Source: Paenibacillus sp. CC-CFT747
Lineage (GTDB): Bacteria > Bacillota > Bacilli > Paenibacillales > NBRC-103111
DNA: 64,000 nucleotides
Direction: 5' to 3'
Assembly: GCA_030323305.1 (NCBI GenBank)
Contig: CP106741.1
Span: 2,887,501-2,951,500, forward strand
The notes below the pieces were generated by a model. It ran no database searches, was not told where the DNA came from, and worked only from the letters and a program-made list of their open reading frames with translations. Both the position numbers and the translations under genes were made by a program. Shown here one piece after another: positions 9,596-19,723 of the stretch (position 1 is the stretch's first letter; each line of letters starts with the position of its first letter).

Positions 9596-10550
9596 TTGGG
9601 CTGCTTGTACACATATGCCTGCCACGAGGAGGAAGAAGAGCTCTGCCGGATGGAACGGAGGGCCCTCTTCGGGACCGGGGAAGAAGGGAGAGACGGGGCG
9701 GAGACGGCTCCGTCTTTTAGCGGGAAGGGGTGGTTCCGCAGCGCGCGTAGACTATACCCGGGACGGAGTCCTTTTCTCCATGAGAGGATGGACATTCAGT
9801 ATGAGGCGGAGAGCGTGGAGGAGCTTAAGAAGCAGGTGAAGGGGCTTGAGCTCGAAGGACGCACGTTTAAGGTGATTGGCCTGGACGCCGGCTCGAGCTG
9901 GGATTACACGGAGAAGCGGGCGATCGAACGCGAGCTCGGCGCCGGCATCCGGGGACGGGCGGAGATGAAGAAACCGGAGCGGCGGTACGGGGCGGCCCTG
10001 GTTCAGGGGCGGTGGCTCTTCGGGCTGCTTCAGCAGGGGAAGCCCACTGGCTGAAGCACAAGAACAAGCCGCGGAACTATTCCACGGCGCTCACCACCCG
10101 AATGGCCCGGGCCGTGGTTAACGTGGCCGTGCCGGAGCCGGAAGGCGTCCGTGCCGTGGATCCGTGCTGCGGAATCGGCACCGTGCTGGTCGAAGCCCTC
10201 TCGATGGGAATCGCGATCGAGGGCTTCGACCTGAACCCGCTTGCCGTTCGCGGGGCACGGGCCAATCTGGCGCACTTCGGCTTTCCGGATGTGGTGCGTC
10301 TGGTCGATATGCGCCGTCTAACCGGCCGCTATGACGCCGCGGTAGTGGACCTGCCGTACAACCTCTGCTCGGTTCTGCCTCCGGAAGAGCGGCAGGAGAT
10401 GCTGCAGAGCGCCCGCCGGCTGGCGGACCGGGTCGTACTGATTACGACCGAGGGCATCGAAGCCGCCGTAAAGGAGGGGGCTTCACCATCCTCGACCGGT
10501 GCCTGATGAAGAAGGGCAGCGTGGAACGCCGGATTTTACTGTGCGAGTAG
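9596..10550 (+). CDS. TRM11-like SAM-dependent RNA methyltransferase, two frameshifts
   Basis: A putative RNA guanine N2-methyltransferase of the TRM11/UPF0020 type, 318 residues after restoring a G at 10036-10039 and a G at 10476-10480. The N-terminus (YTYACHEEEEELC) matches the Bacillales family; the C-terminal Rossmann domain has DPCCGIGTVLVEAL (SAM site) and DLPYNLCS (catalytic D-P-P-Y-like motif). The start is uncertain: TTG at 9596 is chosen, but a perfect AAGGAGG (9567-9573) sits seven bases before an in-frame CTG at 9581. The tRNA or rRNA target is not known. Confidence 0.8.
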
Positions 10551-10666
10551 GGAAAGCGGCGTTCGGATTTGCTCTTAAGAGGACTAGCTGCACGGAGAGC
10601 CGGTTCGGAGATAAGCAACAACGGGAAGCGGGAAAGGCAGCCCGGATTTTTTGGCCAATGGCAGGG

Positions 10667-10699
10667 TTGACATCCTACTCGTTAAATGTCATAATGACA
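10667..10699 (+). promoter_or_regulatory. nrtR promoter with palindromic operator
   Basis: TTGACA (10667-10672) and CATAAT (10690-10695) are separated by 17 bases. The -10 lies inside the perfect 13-base palindrome TGTCATAATGACA (10687-10699), so binding there should block transcription. A related palindrome precedes pnuC, which points to NrtR autoregulation. Confidence 0.7.
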
Positions 10700-10730
10700 A
10701 TATCAAATCGAGAATAAAGGAGGGCGTCTC

Positions 10731-11500
10731 ATGGCGGAAGAGAATGAGAAGACTTATTCCGCGGCGAAGTACCGGACACCGGACGGAGCCCCGGCGGACA
10801 TTGTAATATTCACCATCACCTCGGAGCAGCGCCCAAGCATGACGAAGTCCCTTCCGAAGCGGGAGCTGAAGGTTCTTCTCATTAAACGCAAAATATGGCC
10901 GCATGCGGGCATGTGGGCGCTGCCGGGCGGGTTCTCGCGGGAGACGGAATCGGTCTACGAGACCGCCCGACGCGAGCTGCAGGAGGAAACGGGTGTGAAG
11001 GACGTACACATGGAGTACTTCAACGTGTACAGCCGTCCCGGCCGCGACCCGCGCGGCTGGATGATCTCCCACGCCTTCTTCGCCCTCGTGAACGAAGAGG
11101 CGCTCGGGAAGCTGGAGGCGGCGGACGATGCCGAGGAGGCGGGGCTTTTTCCGTAGAAGAGGCGCTCGGGGGCATGGAGCTTGCCTTTGACCACCGGGAG
11201 ATTCTGCAGGACGCATTGGCCCGGGTGAAGGAGAAGATGCTCGTAACCCCGATTGCCGGCGAATTCCTTCCCGGTGAGTTCACGCTCGGGGAGCTGTACC
11301 AGGTGATCCGGACGGTCGTGCCGGATTTCGAGGAGGCCAACTTCATCCGCAAGATGAAGCAGACCCAGAGCCGCAGCGGGGTGCTGGAGGAAGTAAGAAC
11401 GGAGCAGGGCGCGCTCAAGAAATCGAACCGTTATTCCCAGCGGGCGGCGCAGCTTTACCGGTTTTCGGGCGATGTGCCCCGGCTGTCTTTGTACAGCTGA
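10731..11500 (+). CDS. nrtR: NrtR-type Nudix transcriptional regulator of NAD metabolism, one frameshift
   Basis: A repressor with an N-terminal Nudix ADP-ribose-sensing domain and a C-terminal winged helix; 256 residues after restoring one T in the run at 11146-11150. The Nudix box fits the full consensus (GFSRETESVYETARRELQ followed by EETG), at about residues 65-88, so catalytic activity may be retained. The C-terminal part (about 165-256) matches the NrtR DNA-binding domain (FTLGELYQVIRTVVP, NRYSQRAAQLYRF). AAAGGAGGG precedes the ATG. It heads the block pnuC, nadR and ADP-ribosylglycohydrolase, which is the usual NrtR regulon content. Confidence 0.87.
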
Positions 11501-11505
11501 ATTTT

Positions 11506-11540
11506 TTGAACTACAATAATGTCATTGTGATAGTATTGTA
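11506..11540 (+). promoter_or_regulatory. pnuC promoter/operator palindrome
   Basis: An imperfect 29-base palindrome spans 11512-11540: outer arms TACAATA and TATTGTA are perfect, and the core TGTCATtgTGATA resembles the palindrome in the nrtR promoter. A weak -35 (TTGAAC, 11506-11511) lies at its left edge. Probably an NrtR operator. Confidence 0.6.
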
Positions 11541-11562
11541 AGCGTGATAAGGGGAAAGGATT

Positions 11563-12237
11563 ATGAACGGAAAATATACGATGTGGATCCTCATGGCAGG
11601 CATGCTGCTGGTGGCCTATCTGACTTCTTCGACCTGGCTGGAAATCGCGGCTACGACGACCGGGCTCTTAAGCGTCTGGCTGACCGCCCGGCAGAATATG
11701 TGGTGCTGGCCCGTCAGCCTGGTGAACGTGGGACTCTTCTTCTTCACTTACTTCGAGGCGAAACTGTACGCGGATATGACGCTTCAGGTGCTGTTCTTCC
11801 TTCTCAGCATCCAGGGCTGGATCGTCTGGGCGACGCGCCGAGGGGGAGCGAAGGTCCGGCCGACCTCGAGGATTACGCCCAAGCTGACGGCTCTGCTGGC
11901 AGTCATCCTGATTGTGGTTACGTTTGCGTGGGGCCATGTGCTGGAGCGCTTCACGGATGCGTCGATCCCGTATGCGGATGCGTTCATCGCTACCCTGAGC
12001 ATCGTGGCTCAGCTTCTGCTGTCGAGCAAAATCCTCGAGAACTGGTACGTGTGGATTGCCGTCGACGTGCTCTCGATCGGAATGTTCCTCTACAAGGAGC
12101 TGTACGTGGTGGCTTTCCTGTACCTGATCTTCCTTGGAATTGCCACGGCGGGGCTGATTAGCTGGAGGAAGGACTACCGGCTGGCCGCCGAAGCGGCGGG
12201 ACCCTCGGGCGGGAGCAGGCCGGGGGCTGTGGTTTAG
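11563..12237 (+). CDS. pnuC: PnuC-family nicotinamide riboside transporter
   Basis: A polytopic membrane protein of 224 residues that takes up nicotinamide riboside. It has about seven hydrophobic segments and the family's Trp/Asn-rich motifs (TARQNMWCWPVSLVNVGL, and ENWYVWIAVDVLSIGMFLYK). GGGGAAAGG lies before the ATG. The downstream nadR encodes the kinase that traps the substrate by phosphorylation, and the upstream nrtR gene probably represses it. The C-terminal tail after residue 205 is a short Gly/Ser/Arg cytoplasmic stretch. Confidence 0.9.
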   Translation: MNGKYTMWILMAGMLLVAYLTSSTWLEIAATTTGLLSVWLTARQNMWCWPVSLVNVGLFFFTYFEAKLYADMTLQVLFFLLSIQGWIVWATRRGGAKVRPTSRITPKLTALLAVILIVVTFAWGHVLERFTDASIPYADAFIATLSIVAQLLLSSKILENWYVWIAVDVLSIGMFLYKELYVVAFLYLIFLGIATAGLISWRKDYRLAAEAAGPSGGSRPGAVV

Positions 12238-12258
12238 AGCGAGCGAAAGGGCGGTTCC

Positions 12259-12453
12259 TCACCGGTCCTGCCGTTTCGTAAGGACCCCGAGAGCCGCGTA
12301 CCCGATCGCCACCGTAACGCCAATGACAGTCAGTATAAAGATCACCTCATCCGCCAAATGCGGGCGTTGAAGGAGCTTATAGAAAGTTATCAACTCCAGG
12401 ATAAGGACGGCCGTCCAACAAAGAAAGATAACGGAAATGCCGGCACGGTACAT
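12259..12453 (-). CDS. Small two-TM membrane protein of unknown function
   Basis: A 64-residue protein starting at the ATG at 12453, which has AGGAGG nine bases upstream. It has two hydrophobic helices (ISVIFLCWTAVLILELI and VIFILTVIGVTVAIGYAAL) joined by a short polar loop. It lies antisense between pnuC and nadR and converges on pnuC. I do not recognise the family. Longer versions from 12513 lack a ribosome binding site. Confidence 0.6.
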   Translation of the reverse strand: MYRAGISVIFLCWTAVLILELITFYKLLQRPHLADEVIFILTVIGVTVAIGYAALGVLTKRQDR

Positions 12454-12473
12454 CAACTTCCACCTCCTGTAAA

Positions 12474-12500
12474 TGAATGACATTAAAGGATATTCGATCA
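12474..12500. promoter_or_regulatory. Possible NrtR half-site upstream of nadR
   Basis: TGAATGACATTA contains ATGACA (12477-12482), identical to one arm of the nrtR promoter palindrome, but the other arm is degenerate. It lies 70 bases before nadR and could be a weak operator. Confidence 0.3.
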
Positions 12501-12551
12501 AAACGCCAGGCATCCCTTTTTTGAAAGAGACTAAGAGAGGAGAAAACCAAG

Positions 12552-13586
12552 ATGACCCGAACGACAGGCTTGACGCTGGGCAAATTCGCCCCGCTGCACA
12601 AAGGACACCAATTCATGATCGAGACGGCCCTCCGGGAGACGGACGAGGTGATCGTCGTCATCTACGACTCCCCGGATGTTACGAACGTACCGCTGTCGGT
12701 AAGAGCCGGGTGGATTCGCACCCTCTATCCCCAGGTGGAGGTGATCGAAGCGTGGGGAGGGCCGGAGGAAACGGGCTACACCCGGGAGATCGAGAAAGCG
12801 CACGAGGACTACATCACTTCCCTTCTCGGCGGCCGCCGGATCACGCACTTCTATTCGAGCGAGCCCTACGGGGAGCACATGAGCCGGGCGCTCGGGGCCG
12901 TGGACCGCCGGGTCGATCCCGACCGGAAGACCTTCCCGGTGTCCGGTACGGCGGTCCGTCAGGCTCCCTTCGAGAACCGGGCCTTCGTGGATCCGGTCGT
13001 GTACCGGGACCTCGTGAGCAGCGTGCTCCTGCTGGGCGCCCCCTCGACCGGAAAGACGACCTTGGCCGCCCGGCTGGCGGAGGAGCTCGGCACCGTTTGG
13101 ATGCCGGAGTATGGACGGGAGTATTGGGACGCCCATCAGGTAGACCGGCGGCTTACGCCGGAGCAGCTCGTCGAGATTGCCGAGGGCCATCTGGAGCGGG
13201 AGGAGAGGATGCTGGGCGATGCGAACTGGTACCTTTTCGTGGACACGAACGCCCTCACGACGCGGATGTTTGCCCAGTATTACCACGGCTTTGTGCTTCC
13301 CCGGCTGGAGGAGCTCGCGGCGAAGGCGGCGGTCCGCCACGATCTCGTATTCGTCTGCGGGGACGAAATCCCCTACGACGACACCTGGGATCGGTCGGGC
13401 TTCGGGATGCGCGAGGAGTTTCAGCGGAAGATCCTCGCCGATCTGGCGGTCCGCCGGATTCCCTACGTGACCCTGACGGGCACGGTGGAGGAACGGGTGC
13501 ACCAGGCCAAGGCGGTGCTGGAGCGCCAGGAGAAATACCGGAGCCTGCCCGACCGGCTGGCCCGGGAGCTGGGGGTGACGTCATAA
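12552..13586 (+). CDS. nadR: NadR-like bifunctional NMN adenylyltransferase / ribosylnicotinamide kinase
   Basis: A 344-residue enzyme that phosphorylates nicotinamide riboside and adenylates NMN to NAD. The N-terminal nucleotidyltransferase domain has the GKFAPLHKGH motif at about residues 9-18; the C-terminal kinase domain begins with the P-loop GAPSTGKTTL at about 162-171. The helix-turn-helix found in enterobacterial NadR is absent, as expected for a purely enzymatic form. GAGAGGAGAAA precedes the ATG. Its TAA overlaps the start of the next gene (TAATG), indicating translational coupling. Confidence 0.9.
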   Translation: MTRTTGLTLGKFAPLHKGHQFMIETALRETDEVIVVIYDSPDVTNVPLSVRAGWIRTLYPQVEVIEAWGGPEETGYTREIEKAHEDYITSLLGGRRITHFYSSEPYGEHMSRALGAVDRRVDPDRKTFPVSGTAVRQAPFENRAFVDPVVYRDLVSSVLLLGAPSTGKTTLAARLAEELGTVWMPEYGREYWDAHQVDRRLTPEQLVEIAEGHLEREERMLGDANWYLFVDTNALTTRMFAQYYHGFVLPRLEELAAKAAVRHDLVFVCGDEIPYDDTWDRSGFGMREEFQRKILADLAVRRIPYVTLTGTVEERVHQAKAVLERQEKYRSLPDRLARELGVTS

Positions 13587-14481
13587 TGATGCAGAGCAGC
13601 CTGAACGACCGGATCAAGGGCGGTCTCTACGGAGTGGCCGTGGGGGATGCGCTCGGCGGAACGACTGAATTCATGAGCCGGGAGGCCATCCGGAGGGAAC
13701 ACGGTTACTTGACGGAAATCGTCGGGAGAGGCGTCTGGTCGCTCGCCCCCGGGGAAGTGACCGACGACACGATGATGACCATCGCCGTGGCGGAGGGCAT
13801 TCTTGAGCATCCGGCGGATCCCGTGGAGGCGATCGGCGAGCGGTTCCTCGCGTGGTACCGCTCCAACCCGAAGGACATCGGGAACATCATCCGGCTCGTG
13901 TTCAGCCGCTACCGGGGGAATTGGCCGGAGGCGGCCCGTTCCGCCCACCTCCAGCTCGGGAGAAGTGCGGGGAACGGCTCGCTCATGCGCTGCCTGCCGG
14001 CGTCTCTTGCCTACGGCTGCCTCGACGACATGGAGCGGGTTACGGCGGCGCAGTCGGAGATGACGCATCACGATCCGCTCTGCCGGGAGGCGTGCCTTCT
14101 CTACAACCGCATCGCATGGCGCCTCCTGGAAGGCGGGGAGCTGCGGTCCGCGCTTGCCGCCGAGACGAAGGGGACGCGCTACGAGCCGGCCCTCGGCGCC
14201 GAGCCTCCGGATTGCCCGCCTGACGGCTATGTCGTTCATACGCTCCGCTGGGTGCTCCACCTTCTGAACCGCGCTTCCTCCTTCGAGGAAGCGGTGCAGG
14301 AGGCGGCGAACGGGGGGACGATGCCGACACGGTCGGGGCCATCGCCGGCGGTTTGGCCGGAATCTACTGGGGCTATTCGGGAATTCCAGCCCGCTACACG
14401 CAGGCTATTCTCGTAAAGGATAAGCTGGATGAGCTGGCCGAACGCCTAGCCGGGAACCGCTTGAAGACCTCTGGGTTGTAG
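13586..14481 (+). CDS. ADP-ribosylglycohydrolase family protein, one frameshift
   Basis: Removes ADP-ribose from proteins or small molecules (DraG/ARH family). Restoring one G in the run at 14312-14317 gives 298 residues. Both magnesium-binding regions are visible: GVAVGDALGGTTEFM and GEVTDDTMMTIA near the N-terminus, and the C-terminal NGGDADTVGAIAGGLAG, which is cut by the frameshift. It overlaps the nadR stop codon, so it belongs to the NAD-salvage operon, where it could recycle ADP-ribose or act on NAD-derived modifications. Which modification it reverses is unknown. Confidence 0.88.
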
Positions 14482-14578
14482 AGCGAGCCCCTTTCCCGCC
14501 CGATAGAGCGCCTTTCCTTCCCCTTGCGGGAAGGTTTTCCTGTTTTGTAGAGGGAGCCTCTTTCCCGCGCGATAGAGC
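14476..14578 (+). repeat. Imperfect 34-base direct repeat
   Basis: Two 34-base copies at 14476-14509 and 14545-14578 begin TTGTAGAG and end GATAGAGC, with three mismatches. Each is followed by a CCTTCCC/GGGAAGG hairpin, so the whole repeat-plus-hairpin module is duplicated. Confidence 0.65.
14516..14540 (+). terminator. Terminator of the NAD-salvage operon (first of two)
   Basis: CCTTCCC (14516-14522) pairs with GGGAAGG (14528-14534), then TTTTCCTGTTTT. Confidence 0.65.
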
Positions 14579-14603
14579 TACCCCTTCCGTCGACAGAAAA
14601 CAC

Positions 14604-14630
14604 CCCTTCCCTTCGCGGGAAGGGTTTTCT
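14604..14630 (+). terminator. Second tandem terminator
   Basis: CCCTTCCC (14604-14611) pairs with GGGAAGGG (14617-14624), then TTTTCTTG. It is a near copy of the hairpin 90 bases upstream. Confidence 0.65.
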
Positions 14631-14723
14631 TGTGCCCGGCCGCTCCCCGGCTCGTCCCTTTTTTGAAGGGCGAACGCCCATGGGCTATAATGAATAGACT
14701 GGCAGGGAAAGGGGCGAGGGCTC

Positions 14724-15365
14724 ATGGCCAACACACATACGTACACCCGCAGGGAAGAGATCGCGAACGCCGTAACGCACGGCATCGGGGCGCTGCTAAG
14801 CATTGCGGCCTTGACGCTGCTTGTCGTTTTTGCCACTTTGGAAGGCACCGCCTGGCATGTCGTAAGCTTTACGGTTTACGGCGTGTCCATGCTGCTCTTG
14901 TATACGTCCTCGACCCTCGTTCACAGCTTCCCGGAGGGAAGGATCAAGGACATTTTCGAGATCTGCGACCATTCGTCGATCTATCTGTTCATAGCGGGCA
15001 CCTACACGCCGATTGTGATGAATGTCATCCGGGGAACGCTCGGGTGGACCTTGCTCGGAATCGTCTGGGGCTTTGCCCTGGCGGGCGTCCTGTTTAAAGC
15101 CTTTTTCACCAAGAAATTCCTCTTCACCTCTACGCTCATCTACCTCGTGCTGGGCTGGATCATCGTGGTGGCCTGGGGTCCGCTTACGGCCCATATGGAC
15201 GCCGGCGGCATTCTGCTGATCGTGCTCGGAGGCTTGTTCTATACCGTGGGGACCGTGTTCTACGTATGGCGGGGGTTCCCTTATCATCATGCCGTCTGGC
15301 ACCTGTTCGTGCTGGCCGGGTCGGTGATGCACTTTTTTGCCATCTTGTTCTATGTTTTGCCTTGA
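14724..15365 (+). CDS. Hemolysin III / PAQR-family membrane protein
   Basis: A 213-residue, seven-helix membrane protein of the HlyIII/YqfA (adiponectin-receptor-like) family, possibly a zinc-dependent hydrolase in the membrane. Conserved polar residues are present: NAVTHGIGAL near the N-terminus, CDHSSIYLFIAGTYTP in the middle, and HAVWHLFVLAGSVMHFF at the C-terminus, which supply the His/Asp zinc ligands. GAAAGGGGCGAGG precedes the ATG. The family name does not prove haemolytic activity. Confidence 0.88.
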   Translation: MANTHTYTRREEIANAVTHGIGALLSIAALTLLVVFATLEGTAWHVVSFTVYGVSMLLLYTSSTLVHSFPEGRIKDIFEICDHSSIYLFIAGTYTPIVMNVIRGTLGWTLLGIVWGFALAGVLFKAFFTKKFLFTSTLIYLVLGWIIVVAWGPLTAHMDAGGILLIVLGGLFYTVGTVFYVWRGFPYHHAVWHLFVLAGSVMHFFAILFYVLP

Positions 15366-15423
15366 TTATTGGGTATAATAGTATGCTATAACCTTAACAT
15401 TATAAACCGGAGGGGTTGGTCCC

Positions 15424-17098
15424 ATGGAGACGAAAGCCGCAGCGCATAACCATTTTCTGAAAACAATCATTATCGATGACCTCCAGTCGGGCCGGACGAA
15501 AACCGTGGTGACACGCTTTCCCCGGAGCCGAACGGATACCTGCATATCGGGCACGCGAAGTCGATCTGCCTTAACTTTGAGCTCGCCGACGAGTTCAACG
15601 GGCGCACGAACCTGCGTTTCGACGACACGAACCCGGTCAAGGAAGACATCGAGTATGTTAACTCCATTAAAGAAGACGTCAAATGGCTGGGCTTCGAGTG
15701 GGACGGGCTGTTCTTCGCCTCGGACTATTTCGATGAAATGTATAACCGCGCCGTTCTGTTGATCAAGAAGGGCAAGGCGTACGTGGACGATCTGACGGCG
15801 GACCAAATCCGCGAAATGCGCGGGACGCTGACCGAGCCGGGCAAGGAGAGCCCGTACCGGAACCGGACGGTGGAGGAGAACCTCCAGCTGTTCGAAGCGA
15901 TGCGCCGGGGGATTTCAAGGACGGGGAGAAGGTGCTCCGCGCCAAAATCGACATGAGCTCCCCCAACATCACGCTGCGCGATCCCGTCATTTACCGGATC
16001 TCGCATGCTCATCACCACAACACCGGAGACAAGTGGTGCATCTATCCGATGTACGCTTACGCCCATCCGCTCGAGGACGCCATCGAAGGGGTTACCCATT
16101 CGATCTGTACGCTGGAGTTCGAAGAGTTACGTCCTTTCTACGACTGGGTGATCGAGGAATGCGAGACGGAAGCGAAGCCGCACCAGTACGAGTTCAACCG
16201 CTTGAACCTGACCAACACTGTCATGAGCAAAAGAAAGCTGAAGCTTCTCGTGGATGAGAAGGTCGTGGACGGCTGGGACGATCCCCGCATGCCGACCATA
16301 TCGGGCCTCCGCCGCCGGGGCTTCACGCCGAAGGCCATCCGCGACTTCGTCCGGGAAACCGGCGTGTCCAAAAACTTCGGGGTCGTCGATTTCAAAATGC
16401 TCGAGCATTTTATCCGCGAGGACCTGAAGCTGCAGGCGCCCCGTACGATGGCGGTGCTTAACCCGTTGAAGGTGGTCATTACGAACTACCCTGAAGGACA
16501 GACGGAAATGCTCGATGCCGAGATCAACCCGGAGAATCCCGAGATGGGGACGAAGCAGATTCCGTTCGGCCGGGAGATTTACATCGAGCAGGACGACTTC
16601 ATGGAGGAGCCCGTTAAAGGCTACCACCGCCTGTTCCCGGGCAACGAGGTGCGCCTGAAGAACGCGTATTTCATCAAGTGCAACGACTTCGTGAAGGACG
16701 AGAACGGGAACGTAACGGAGCTTCACTGCACGTACGATGTGGAGACCAAAAGCGGAACGGGCTTTACCGGCCGCAAGGTCAAGGGAACGATTCACTGGGT
16801 AGAGGCATTGAACGCCGTCCCGGCGGAATTCCGCCTGTACGACTCCCTCATCTTCGATGAGAACGGGGAGGAAGAGGAAACGGAAGGGGCGTCGAGCTTC
16901 CTGAACCGCCTCAATCCCGGATCGCTTGAGATTGTCCAAGGCTTCGTGGAGCCGGACATGAAGGCAGCCGAGCCGCAGGACAAATTCCAGTTTTTCCGCC
17001 ACGGGTACTTCAATGTTGATCCGAAATACTCGAAGCCGGGCGCGCCGGTGTTCAACCGGGTCGTTTCGCTCAAGAGCTCTTTCGTGATCGGGAAATAG
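15424..17098 (+). CDS. glnS: Glutaminyl-tRNA synthetase, two frameshifts
   Basis: Class I aminoacyl-tRNA synthetase that charges tRNA-Gln. Restoring a C at 15520-15523 and a G at 15907-15911 gives 558 residues, the normal GlnRS length. Signatures include [16 protein letters not shown] (HIGH motif, about 33-48), [26 protein letters not shown] (KMSKS-like motif) and the C-terminal GlnRS anticodon-binding barrels. GGAGGGG precedes the ATG. Most Bacillota instead use GltX plus GatCAB, so a true GlnRS here is unusual. No T-box precedes it. The dispersed repeat at 17103 starts five bases after its stop. Confidence 0.92.
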
Positions 17099-17102
17099 GT
17101 TG

Positions 17103-17193
17103 GTGCCTTATCCGGTAACTCTGTTGGTGAGAATACCTCGGGATGCACACGAAATTCATTGGGAAAGCAGAACAACACTCACGGATAAGGCAC
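17103..17193. repeat. Dispersed palindromic element, copy 1 (MITE/REP-like)
   Basis: A 91-base element with perfect 12-base terminal inverted repeats, GTGCCTTATCCG (17103-17114) and CGGATAAGGCAC (17182-17193). It has no coding capacity. A second full copy lies at 59057-59146, with partial copies at 26930 and 54606. Internal segments are conserved too (TCCGGTAACT, TGTTGG, CAACACTCACG). Confidence 0.75.
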
Positions 17194-17199
17194 TAGAAC

Positions 17200-17450
17200 A
17201 GCAAAAGCAAAGACCAAGGACATAAGCGCGGGCAGCGCGGCATCAGAGAGGAAGCCCTTCGGCTGTGAGGCTTCCGGCCGCGCCCTGCCGCTTCCCGCCT
17301 TGAAAGCTGCAGCGGGGAACCCCAAGTATCCGCTGCCGGTCATCCCGTTACCGATGCCAAAGAACGAACCCGCTAGGCAACCCACGCGGTGTTTCGTTGA
17401 ACCAGGGTGGTACCGCGAACGCATTCGTCCCTGACGAATGCGTTCTTTTT
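17200..17450 (+). promoter_or_regulatory. T-box riboswitch leader of proS
   Basis: The hallmark T-box AGGGTGGTACCGCG lies at 17404-17417, directly followed by a perfect 13-bp terminator stem, GAACGCATTCGTC (17417-17429) and GACGAATGCGTTC (17433-17445), and a T run. Uncharged tRNA pairing with the GGTACC-containing bulge would favour the antiterminator. Upstream, 17215-17340 is a GC-rich set of hairpins that should be Stem I. From the downstream gene the sensed tRNA should be tRNA-Pro; I could not place the specifier codon with certainty. Confidence 0.88.
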
Positions 17451-17482
17451 GTTTTCTTCATTCATTGTTAAGGGAGGAATGA

Positions 17483-19223
<1,741 letters not shown>

Positions 19224-19257
19224 TCGTATAAGAAAATCATGCTAAGATGAAACTAAC

Positions 19258-19284
19258 AAAAGGAGCCGGTTGCGACGGCTCCTT
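19258..19284 (-). terminator. Terminator of the holin-like toxin transcript
   Basis: GGAGCCG (19262-19268) and CGGCTCC (19276-19282) form a stem that is followed by TTTT on the minus strand. Confidence 0.55.
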
Positions 19285-19333
19285 CCCACAATAGCCGCTT
19301 TAAGGGCGGTGGCTTGCATTAGGTAAGCGACAG

Positions 19334-19373
19334 AATAGACCGCATCCTTTGGCGAGGGCGGTCTATTTCTTTG
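19334..19373 (+). ncRNA. 3' end of candidate antisense RNA antitoxin (terminator hairpin)
   Basis: AATAGACCGC (19334-19343) pairs perfectly with GCGGTCTATT (19358-19367) and is followed by TCTTTG on the plus strand. The hairpin is antisense to the toxin stop codon. An RNA transcribed from about 19290 and ending here would overlap the toxin mRNA 3' end, as in TxpA/RatA-type type I systems. The RNA itself is inferred; only the terminator is seen. The same hairpin architecture recurs at 57471. Confidence 0.45.
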
Positions 19374-19446
19374 TGTTGAAGCTAAGGATCATCACGACCA
19401 GCGTTGCAAAGGAAATCATCAACGTGAGTGTGTCTTTAACCTCCAC
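19363..19446 (-). CDS. Holin-like type I toxin peptide
   Basis: A 27-residue single-helix membrane peptide, VEVKDTLTLMISFATLVVMI followed by LSFNTKK, matching the putative holin-like toxin family (Hol-Tox) of Bacillales. The GTG at 19446 has AAGGAGG about eight bases upstream; an ATG six bases earlier is an alternative start. A paralogue lies at 57497-57578, and both share the upstream segment GGGCGGTCGGCT. A convergent terminator over its 3' end suggests an antisense RNA antitoxin. Such peptides insert in and depolarise the membrane when over-expressed; here that is a family inference. Confidence 0.75.
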   Translation of the reverse strand: MEVKDTLTLMISFATLVVMILSFNTKK

Positions 19447-19723
19447 AGGCATCACCTCCTTTCGGAGGCAGCCGACCGCCCTTTTAAGCCATTCTATTGT
19501 CCTTCCATTATACCAAATTTAGGAGCCCGGGTATAGAAAAAGCCCTTACCCCAAGATTACTAATAGAGGCTAACCCCTGTGAAAAAAGCAAGCGGGAAGA
19601 AACGAAGAGCCAGGATCCGTGCTATTCTTGCCGGGCGGGCAGCTTTCCCGAGATGTCCAACGGGAAGTGGAGGGGAGCTGATCTTATCCCTTAATATACA
19701 CGCGATCAGGAGGCGAAAAGAGA

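Noticed and set aside
12473..13585. Long plus-strand frame upstream of and in frame with the ADP-ribosylglycohydrolase
   Set aside because: This part is an out-of-frame shadow of nadR with biased Gly/Arg/Pro composition; the glycohydrolase starts at the ATG overlapping the nadR stop.
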